Position numbers and translations under genes: made by a program
Assembly (NCBI GenBank): GCA_950097015.1
Contig: CATNEN010000011.1
Location: forward strand, 3,562,501-3,626,500
Reading direction: 5' to 3'
DNA from: Macrostomum hystrix
Taxonomy: Eukaryota > Platyhelminthes > Macrostomidae
Length of the DNA stretch: 64,000 nucleotides
Notes under the pieces: generated by a model
Database searches by the model: none
Told to the model about the DNA's origin: nothing
Seen by the model: the letters and a program-made list of their open reading frames with translations, nothing else
Part shown: positions 56,314 to 64,000 of the stretch, piece after piece
Layout: each line of letters opens with the position of its first letter
How positions within the stretch are numbered: position 1 is the first letter of the stretch

Positions 56314-59300
56314 GTAAGATCTTAACTTTTATTTCGAAAATCAACAAATATGCTTTTTATATATTTAAACATGTTTACAGGTCAGTTGTGCATTCAGTGT
56401 TGAAATAAATAGTCTCTAAAAATTGTGACGATTTACAGGCACGCCAAGATTAAGCTTTGTAAATTTCTACGTCGACTGGTGTCCCCACAGTCGAAATCTC
56501 GCACCAATAATCGAGGAGGTGGCCGACAAGCTAAAAACTGACTACCCCCGCGACGAGCAACTTATTGTAGCCAGAGTGGACTCTCAAGCCGAAGAGTCTC
56601 TGACCAAGAAATATGGAGTGATGAAATATCCGACAATGAAGCTTTTTCGGTAAGAACAGAACGGCGTTCTAGATAATCACTCTAGATTATCACTGACCGA
56701 TGTTTCAACACAAAAATACAATATCCAGTGTTCATGTTAAAAAATCCCAATCCTAAATATTTCCACATCTTCTCTGACAGCTACGGCCAGCCACAGCGCT
56801 TAGAGTATCGAGGTCAACGCTCGGTCAACGCAATCTCAGATTTCATTCGATCTCAACTGACTGATCCTCTGGTCCGACTGGAAGCTCCGTTAGACAACGA
56901 TAAACTGCCGTTGAAGCCTCAGCAGTTGGCTATGATTGGCCAGTTCGCTGACAACAGCTCCGCTGCGCTGCAGATGTTCCTTCGAGTCGCTGACGTGATG
57001 AGAGACGAAGAATGCATCTTTCTGGCAATTGTCGGGTAAGAGATCCCAGATCCTAGATCCCAGATCCTAGATCCCAGATCCTAGATCCCAGATCCTAGAT
57101 CCCAGATCCTAGATCCCAGATCCTAGATCCCAGATCCTAGATCCCAGATCCTAGATCCCAGATCCTAGATCCCAGATCCTAGATCCCAGATCCTAGATCC
57201 CAGATCCTAGATCCCAGATCCTAGATCCCAGATCCTAGATCCCAGATCCTAGATCCCAGATCCTAGATCCCAGATCCTAGATCCCAGATCCTAGATCCCA
57301 GATCCTAGATCCCAGATCCTAGATCCCAGATCCTAGATCCCAGATCCTAGATCCCAGATCCTAGATCCCAGATCCTAGATCCCAGATCCTAGATCCCAGA
57401 TCCTAGATCCCAGATCCTAGATCCCAGATCCTAGATCCCAGATCCTAGATCCCAGATCCTAGATCCCAGATCCTAGATCCCAGATCCTAGATTCCAGATC
57501 CTAGATCCCAGATCCTAGATCCCAGATCCTAGATCCCAGATCCTAGATCCCAGATCCTAGATCCCAGATCCTAGATCCCAGATCCTAGATCCCAGATCCT
57601 AGATCCCAGATCCTAGATCCCAGATCCTAGATCCCAGATCCTAGATCCCAGATCCTAGATCCCAGATCCTAGATCCCAGATCCTAGATCCCAGATCCTAG
57701 ATTCCAGATCCTAGATCCCAGATCCTAGATCCCAGTCGTGTTAGGTCTCTCTCTGTGTGACATAATTTCCTCATTCCGTGAATGCCAAAAAACTGCTATT
57801 TCTGTCTTTCTCTTAGAATTCCTGATTCAACGTCGTCTTCTTTACTATTCTAGCTGAAATGAGGATTTTTATTTCCTTTTTTACCTCTTCTGACTCAGCT
57901 GAGCTTGGAAAATCTGCGCTTGATCAGTGGTTTAGCTGCTTCAGGCCGGAAGTACCCACCTCCAACCGCTTGCACGATCCATTCTCGGTACCTAGTATTA
58001 CCCTATCGAGTAGCTAATTCAGGTCAAATCTCTGAAAATCGATTTTGCATTCATTCAATTTATTGCTTACGGTTGGAAATGGTTCTAGTCTTGTCGCGAA
58101 TTTCTAAACAGTAACGTTTTTTGCAATTAATCCTTTTAGACCTAAAGTCGACCAAGAGAATATTGTATTTCAAAAGGGGGTAAGTCGAATGGAAAAAATT
58201 GACTTCCAAGTACTATAAAGTTAGTTTTAACTACGTAACTAACCCTGAAATATTTTCTCGAATGATTTAATCCCTTAACACCAAAAGATCTAGGAAAGAA
58301 AAAAAACACTGCTTTTCTTCGGGGTTTAAAACGATAAAAAAGATCACCCTCTTCCCCTCAACCCCAGCCCAAGTATGATGAAATCAACATTTCCCTTGTC
58401 CGGGCGACCCTCAACCCCAGCGCAAGTGTGATAAAATCAACATTTCCCTTCCCCGGGAGACCCTCAACCCCAGCCCAAGTGTGATAAAATCAACATTTCC
58501 TTTCCCCGGGAGACCCTCAACCCCAGCCCAAGTGTGATAAAATCAACATTTCCTTTCCCCGGGAGACCCTCAACCCCAGCGCAAGTGTGATAAAATCAAC
58601 ATTTCCCTTCCCCGGGAGACCCTCAACCCCAGCCCAAGTGTGATAAAATCAACATTTCCCTTCCCCGGGAGACCCTCAACCCCAGCCCAAGTGTGATAAA
58701 ATCAACATTTCCCTTCCCCGGGAGACCCTCAACCCCAGCCCAAGTGTGATAAAATCAACATTTCCCTTCCCCGGGAGACCCTCAACCCCATCCCCAAATG
58801 TGACTAAACTAAACCCCCGATTGGCTCACAACCCCACCAAACCAAACCAGACGAAAACCCGCTTCGATTAAAAAACAACCTCAGACTGACACATCAACTA
58901 AGCGCAAATTAGACTACATAAGCGAGACGTCCTTGAAAAAGCTTGCCCAAGAATCCTGTGTGCCCATTGTGCGCGAGTTGACTTTCGAAAATGCCGAATC
59001 AATCAGCGAAGAAGGGCTTCCACTTTTTATTCTGTTCTATCGAGACGATGGGAAAGAAATCATAGAAAAATACAAGCGAGTTGTTGACACGAATCTCAAG
59101 CATTTTGTCGGTGAGTTACACATACGTAAGCTGACCTACTTAAAGTAGTAATTTATGATTTAGATGTAGGCTAATATGACAAAATGATTTTTCTAGATCG
59201 AATCAATTTTGTATACGGCTCCGGCGCACTCTTTGTTCGCCCGTTGCGTCACCTGCGCAAAACCCTAGACAATCTGCCGCTAATTGCCATAGACAGCTAT

Positions 59301-59531
59301 CAGCACATGTACGCATTTGAGTTCGATGTGATGGAGACTCTGCAAGACTTTCCCAGTCGGCTGGCTAATTTTATTGAGGATCTATTTAGCGGCCGTCTTC
59401 ACACCGAGTTTCATCGGGTCAACGACGGCGATAAGGCTCAGGCTACCATGGCAACGGAGCCGCCGCCAAGCGCTTTTAAGAGATTATCACCCAGTGCATC
59501 CAGATACTCATTCGCTAGGGAAGAGTTGTGA
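56208..59531 (+). CDS. ERP44: Endoplasmic reticulum resident protein 44, thioredoxin-like chaperone (6 exons)
   Basis: Exons 56208-56313, 56439-56649, 56781-57035, 58140-58179, 58885-59110 and 59197-59531 join in phase: 1173 nt, 390 aa (human ERp44 is 406). Residues 1 to about 20 are a signal peptide; ELTADNVD begins thioredoxin domain a with active site WCPHS (Cys50, Ser53; ERp44 has CRFS). Then come b and b' domains and a C-terminal tail ending AREEL, an ER-retrieval signal like the human RDEL. Histidines 316, 348 and 352 align with the human zinc/pH-sensing His299, His328 and His332. Known: ERp44 cycles between Golgi and ER and binds Ero1 and unassembled secretory clients through its single active-site cysteine. 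Inferred to act the same way here. Alternative PDI identities are unlikely because of the CxxS site and co-linear match through the C-terminus. Confidence 0.95.
56439..56649 (+). CDS. ERP44: ERp44 exon 2: thioredoxin domain a with CxxS active site
   Basis: FVNFYVDWCPHSRNLAPIIE carries the redox cysteine. VARVDSQAEESLTKKYGVMK followed by YPTMKLFR has the cis-Pro loop typical of the thioredoxin fold. Acceptor TTACAG, donor GTAAGA. Confidence 0.95.
56781..57035 (+). CDS. ERP44: ERp44 exon 3: end of domain a and domain b
   Basis: YGQPQRLEYRGQRSVNAISD matches the human MKREYRGQRSVKALAD block. It ends DEECIFLAIVG at donor GTAAGA, and minisatellite A15 begins seven nucleotides into the intron. Confidence 0.95.
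57042..57735. repeat. ERP44: Minisatellite A15: 14-bp unit AGATCCCAGATCCT in ERp44 intron 3
   Basis: About 49 almost perfect copies; the unit is two 7-bp halves differing at one base. Only two variant units (ATTCC at 57491 and 57701) are seen, exactly 15 units apart. Each unit has two GATC sites. Its homogeneity suggests recent expansion. Confidence 0.97.
57905..58114 (+). other. ERp44 intron 3 remainder
   Basis: Non-repetitive intron sequence after the array. The open frame here has no motif and is not in phase with the flanking exons. Confidence 0.5.
58140..58179 (+). CDS. ERP44: ERp44 exon 4: 40-nt exon
   Basis: It encodes PKVDQENIVFQKG, aligned with the human KPERYSGDNIIYKPPG stretch. 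Acceptor CTTTTAG, donor GTAAGT. Phase fits exons 3 and 5. Confidence 0.85.
58365..58795. repeat. ERP44: Minisatellite A16: 53-bp unit in ERp44 intron 4
   Basis: About eight copies. The unit contains CCCCGGGAGACCCTCAACCC and GTGTGATAAAATCAACATTT. The left-most copy is diverged; the others differ at one or two positions. Confidence 0.96.
58885..59110 (+). CDS. ERP44: ERp44 exon 5: domain b-b' junction
   Basis: CVPIVRELTFENAESISEEG LPLFILFY-type sequence matches human CVPLVREITFENGEELTEEG. The 5' end is set at acceptor CCTCAG (58881-58884), in phase 0. A second AG at 58900-58902 is also in phase, so the first few residues (TDTSTK) are uncertain. Confidence 0.9.
59197..59531 (+). CDS. ERP44: ERp44 exon 6: domain b' and retrieval tail
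   Basis: LPLIAIDSYQHMYAF and SGRLHTEFHRV match the human C-terminal domain. SAFKRLSPSASRYSFAREEL is the conserved tail with REEL before TGA at 59529-59531. Confidence 0.95.
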
Positions 59532-59583
59532 GACAGAAAAACACTGGATTGAATATCATTTTCTAAGCAAGAAAAATTACTTA

Positions 59584-59930
59584 TAGACGGTTGCTATGAC
59601 CGTTACATGGTTGCTAAGGTAGTTAAATGTTTGCTATGGTAGCTAGACTGTTTCTATGGTAGTTAAATGTTTGCTATGGTAGTTAGACTGTTGCTATGGT
59701 AGTTAGACGGTTGCTACCTATGATTGTTAGATGGTTGCTATGGTAGTTAAATGTTTGCTATGGTAGCTAGACTGTTGCTATGGTAGTTAAATGTTTGCTA
59801 TGGTAGTTAGACGGTTGCTATGGTAGTTAGACTGTTGCTATGGTAGTTAGACTGTTGCTATGGTAGTTAAATGTGTGCTATGGTAGTTAGACGGTTGCTA
59901 CCTATGATTGTTAGATGGTTGCTATGACAA
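59584..59930. repeat. Minisatellite A17: 20-bp unit GGTTGCTATGGTAGTTAGAC
   Basis: About 17 units just after the ERp44 stop, probably in or beside the 3' untranslated region. Variants AAATGTTTGC and CTACCTATGATTG recur in order at 59700-59740 and 59880-59920. Confidence 0.94.
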
Positions 59931-60213
59931 CTCTGGATCAGGTTATGTCTAATCTTTAGGTGTGTGTCTTCGTCACAAATAATTTATTTTTATTGTATAA
60001 TTTTTCTGGCTTCTTGAAAAAAATTGTCAATCATCTGAAAAACATCTAATCCAAAAAATCATTCGCGCTTTACACTACTTCTATCAGCTGCTTTGGTGTA
60101 TTACAATTTTTTTGGTAAAACGGTAATATTCATGTACGAACTGCTTTTTTTGTCAAGAATTACATTAAATTGTAATATAAGAGACATCTTTTGCCACAGA
60201 GTGTTGTGCAATC

Positions 60214-61155
60214 GTCCCAATAACAAGAGAATCCTCCTAATAGCAAGAGAATCGTCCAAATAACAAGAGAATCGTCCAAATAACAAGAGAATCGTCCCAA
60301 TAACAAGAGAATCGTCCCAATAACAAGAGAATCGTCCCAATAACAAGAGAATCGTCCCAAAAACGATAATCGTCCGAAAAAAACTAAAGAATAGTCCTAA
60401 AAAGAATGGAATCGTCCCAATATCAAGAGAATCGTCCAAAAAGAAGAGAATCGTCCCAATAACAAGATAATCGTCCCTAAAAAGATAATCGTCTGAAAAA
60501 AATTAAAGAATAGTCCCAAGAATAATGGAATCGTCCCAATAACAAGAGAATCGTCCCAAAAACAAGAGAATCGTCCAAATAACAAGAGAATCGTCTTAAT
60601 AACAAGAGAATCGTCTTAATAAGATGAGAATCGTCCCAATAACAAGAGAATCGTCCCAATAACATGAGAATCGTCTTAATAACAAGAGAATCGTCCCAAT
60701 AACAAGAGAATCGTCCCAATAACAAGAGAATCGTCCTTATAACAAGAGAATCGTCCCAATAACAAGAGAATAGTCCCAATAACAAGAGAATCGTCCCGAA
60801 AACAAGAGAATCGTCCAAATAACAAGAGAATCGTCTTAATAACAAGAGAATCGTCTTAATAAGATGAGAATCGTCCCAATAACAAGAGAATCGTCCCAAT
60901 AACATGAGAATCGTCTTAATAACAAGAGAATCGTCCCAATAACAAGAGAATCGTCCCAATAACAAGATAATCGTCCCAATAACAAGAGAATCGTCCCAAT
61001 AACAAGAGAATCGTCCCAATAACAAGAGAATCGTCCCAATAACATGAGAATCGTCCCAATGACAAGAAAATCGTCCAAACAAAAGAAGAGGATCGTCCAA
61101 AGGGAAGATAATCGTCTAAAGGGAAGATAATCGTCTAAAGGGAAGATAATCGTGA
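60214..61155. repeat. Minisatellite A18: 20-bp unit ATAACAAGAGAATCGTCCCA
   Basis: About 47 units. A 260-bp block (with TAATAAGATGAG, AACATGAG and TTATAAC variants) at about 60580-60770 is repeated at 60820-60960. The minus-strand frames (LLLGRFSCYWDDSLVIGTI) are array translation. Confidence 0.95.
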
Positions 61156-62222
61156 TGAACGTGTGTGTTTTAGCTGTGTTGTGAATTCTGCAGTAGAAGA
61201 ATGCGTGAAAAACATCATTATAAGATTCAGAAGCCATTAAATGTACAACTGAGGAAAGGTTTTCAGAGAAAACAGACAAAGATTGTCGGCAATCAATTAA
61301 ACGGATGCCGTCATTATTCAAAACCACCGTGTTTAACTGAAGTCTTCGAAATCAACAACGCCTCAGTTACCGCAGTTTTTATATTGCCAAATAACATCGC
61401 GTTTTCACCATCACAGCTGCAGGTGCATCGATAGTTGAATATTTTTTTCACGATTCGTTTTTCCTAGCTTTTTATATGGCAGTCGAGATTTCTTCGTAAT
61501 AACAATTAAAATAGGCCAGTCAGGTTGCAGCTCTGCATCGTCAATAATCAGCGATGTTTTACAACACTAGTTCGTTCGGGTCGTGGATCATGATTAAACG
61601 AATGAACCAGCTGTTAAAATTACACTATGAATCTATCCGGTTCTAGATTGTTAATCAAGCGTGTTTCCAGGTCCATAACGATGTGCATTTATTTAAATAT
61701 CAAGGATATTGACTGTCAGTCTACAGTTCGCATGCTGATCATGTGGTTTGCGGGTCGTGTTTAGAGAGGTTTTCATGTTTTTATTGTGTCTTTTGACCTG
61801 GAATCTCATTAAAATTCACATCGTAGCAGGTCTTTGTGAGATGTTGGTAGACTCAATTGTTGGGTAGGCTGACTGGCTGTTGCACAGTTACACTGGGGCA
61901 ATAAAAATATTACTTTCTTCAGACTTTTTTTTACATTTATTGTTTCCTTTGAAAGATAATTGCCAACTCACGACTTCACTGGAAAAATTGTTTACTTTAG
62001 AAAGACACTTAAACTCTGCATTGCTTCAGTTCACACAGCTGTTAAATGGTACCAGTACCAGCTGGGGGTAAATGAGTGTGGCGTCCCCCCAGTCCATGGA
62101 CTGAACAGTCCATGTTCAGTAGCTGCGGCTGTGCAGTCGGCTGCACATCTGACCTTATTGTGGCAGGTGTAATTAATATTTATTTTCTTACTTGATTAAT
62201 ATTTAAAGCAAATTATATTATA
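61156..62222. other. Spacer between array A18 and the Tc1-type element
   Basis: No gene is recognised. A SINE family A fragment (CAGTCCATGGACTG, TAGCTGCGGCTGTGCAGTCG) lies at 62068-62165 on the plus strand. Confidence 0.5.
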
Positions 62223-63141
62223 ACTTTTTGCAGCCTAGTTAATCCTGCAAGCATTGAATTTAATCATAAGTAGGCGGAGCAATGCTGCAGCAGTTGCTCT
62301 GGCAGCATGTCTATGGCTCGGACTGTGGCAAACCTGCATTCAATTTAATCCTGCAAGAGCGCATTTAATCATTTTTACTACACATCGTGCACTTTTTATC
62401 AGTGCAATCTGTGACATGAGTAATGAGCATCTCCAGAGCTTCGTTTGAAGCAGGGAATGAAGAAGGGCCCCCTCCCACCCCCCCCCGCGGCACGTCGCGG
62501 AAAGTATGACAAAATAACTGATGAGAAGTATGACATGATCTTAAACGCTTTGGATCGTGGAGAAACTGCGGCTGCCATCGCGCAGTGGCTCCAGGTGAAG
62601 CTGCACACCGTATACTCGATACGAAGACGTTACGAAGTCGCAGCTCACCGAAATCGAGGTGCTCAAGGGGGCGCTCGAACAGTAAAGATTACCGATGAGC
62701 TTCAGGCCGAAGATCCTCAGTTGCATGTCAGCGAGTGAACAGCAGAGCACTAGACAAGCAGATCTTTACGCTAAAATGCCTCAGTCGTGACGCCGACATT
62801 CCAGCAGCGAGAAACTCTGACGAGAACATTGCGCGCCGCCAGGTCTTCGCTCAGTGGCTGATCGAGCTAGAACCAGAATGTCATCTCATATACATTGATG
62901 AGACAGGCTTCAATATATGGACACATCGGTCGCAGGGTCGCAGCATCAGAGGGCAGAGAGTTCGGCGTAAAGTACATACACAACGTGGTGTGCAGGTGAA
63001 TGTGATACAAGATGCGCGCTTGCAGGATTAAATTGAATGCAGGTTTGTCATAGTCCGAGCCATAGACATGCTGCCAGAGCAACTGCTGCGCCACTTATGA
63101 TTAAATTGAATGCTTGCAGGATTAACTAGGCTGCAAAAAGC
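62223..63141. mobile_element. Tc1/IS630-type DNA transposon, 919 bp, internally deleted
   Basis: Long terminal inverted repeats 62223-62364 and 63012-63141 match closely over about 130 bp, from CTTTTTGCAGCCTAGTTAAT inward to CAATTTAATCCTGCAAG; the left repeat has about 12 extra bases near 62272. TA dinucleotides flank both ends, as expected for Tc1/mariner targets. The interior is a broken transposase, so the element is non-autonomous. Confidence 0.85.
62457..63031 (+). pseudogene. Broken Tc1/IS630-family transposase
   Basis: Frame 1 (62457-62738) starts MKKGPLPPPPAARRGKYDKI and contains a helix-turn-helix (ETAAAIAQWLQVKLHTVYSI) then stops. A second frame (about 62735-63031) carries DENIARRQVFAQWLIELEPE and LIYIDETGFNIWTHRSQGRS, the first catalytic Asp region of the DDE/D fold. 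It then runs into the right terminal repeat. The second and third catalytic acids are missing, so a frameshift plus a 3' deletion have inactivated it. Confidence 0.8.
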
Positions 63142-64000
63142 TATATTTACCTGTTGATAAAATTACCGATACTAATTTGTGATCAGGAAAAAAACATATC
63201 TAAACGAGTATAGAAGGTTGATTGGATATTTTAGGATCGATACAGAAAAAAGAGAAGTGTGAAGAGAACATAGCCACGTGATCTTTCCACTGTCAGTTGT
63301 TACAAAAAAGTTTTTCTTTCAATTAACTAGCAAACATGAGCTGTGAATTGAAATCAGACTACTTTATAGTTATTTTTTTACTTCTAGTGATCAAGTGCCA
63401 CTTGAAGGTCGTTATGTTTCTTATAGATAACAAATCGCTTTGTTTTTTTGTTAGTCTATCATTCGAGAATCAACAAGTAGATGATCCGTGACACACCGAA
63501 TGACATTTCGCATAACAGCACGCATTTGCAAATCATTGCGATAAACGAGGCAGTTTAGTTCATCGATCGACAGATTGACACTGTTTGCTTAGCGAGAAAC
63601 TCCGCATGGACTTGCGTGACGTAATCACTGAAATAATCCGAATAGGATCGATAAAGATTCTGAGACCCGGCCCGTGACATCATCTTCCAAGTCTTTTGAC
63701 GAAATAAAAATCGAACACTAGAACGATTGAAGTGGAGTTATATGGAAGAAATCAACAGATTTGTTGATAAGATGCTTTTAACAATATAACCTCTGTGTGC
63801 TAAGTTTAGGAATAAAAAAAATTCAGATTCAAGTCTAACTCTGATGTGACTCATTTCTAGTTTGCCTTGAGCTATAGGTAGGCACTTGGGCAATCTGAAG
63901 CTTTTATCACTTTAAAGCATTTTTATCTTAACCAGCATTCTAAGAAATATTACCCAATAAATTTCAGAACTGTTATAATGAATCTACAGTTTATAACACT
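63142..64000. other. Right end of window
   Basis: AT-rich, no gene, repeat or RNA recognised. Confidence 0.5.

Noticed and set aside
16541-61155. CRISPR arrays
   Set aside because: The tandem repeats have no unique spacers and lie in a eukaryotic, intron-containing context; they are minisatellites.

Overview
This is a eukaryotic, almost certainly invertebrate metazoan, window. It has three intron-containing genes with GT-AG introns, tRNA-derived SINE-like repeats, Tc1/mariner-type DNA elements and many private minisatellites. There is no rRNA, CRISPR, operon or bacterial-type gene. The phylum cannot be fixed from the sequence alone.

Layout. (1) 937-6505, minus strand: a five-exon gene for a small type I membrane protein (376 aa) with a signal peptide, two CUB-like domains, one transmembrane helix and a short tail. 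(2) 6506-9330: spacer with a 277-bp mariner-type MITE and a tRNA-derived SINE. (3) 9331-40380, minus strand: one KCNQ (Kv7) voltage-gated potassium channel gene of 14 coding exons plus one alternative exon. Every exon junction was checked by phase, giving 1336 aa. Its introns hold seven minisatellites, and intron 1 is more than half minisatellite. (4) 40381-56207: no gene recognised; seven more arrays, SINE fragments, and a tRNA-like repeat carrying a hammerhead ribozyme. (5) 56208-59531, plus strand: ERp44 (six exons, 390 aa), with minisatellites in two introns. (6) 59532-64000: two arrays and a 919-bp Tc1/IS630-type element with inverted repeats of about 130-140 bp and a broken transposase.

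The most interesting items are: (a) two in-phase 111-bp versions of the KCNQ selectivity-filter/S6 exon, one canonical (GYGD) and one with GYGQ and an altered S6, which look mutually exclusive; (b) a minimal type I hammerhead ribozyme lying between Pol III A-box and B-box sequences of a tRNA-like repeat; (c) minisatellites whose units contain 5' splice-site cores (GTGAGT) in the sense of the host gene, one of them running into the authentic KCNQ intron 1 donor; (d) 18 different tandem arrays covering roughly a quarter of the window, no two sharing a unit, many with periods near 10, 20 or 21 bp.

The three genes have no obvious shared pathway. The CUB protein and KCNQ are surface membrane proteins, and ERp44 is an early-secretory-pathway chaperone. 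Exon coordinates were read by eye from splice consensus, reading frame and family similarity. No transcript evidence or database search was available.
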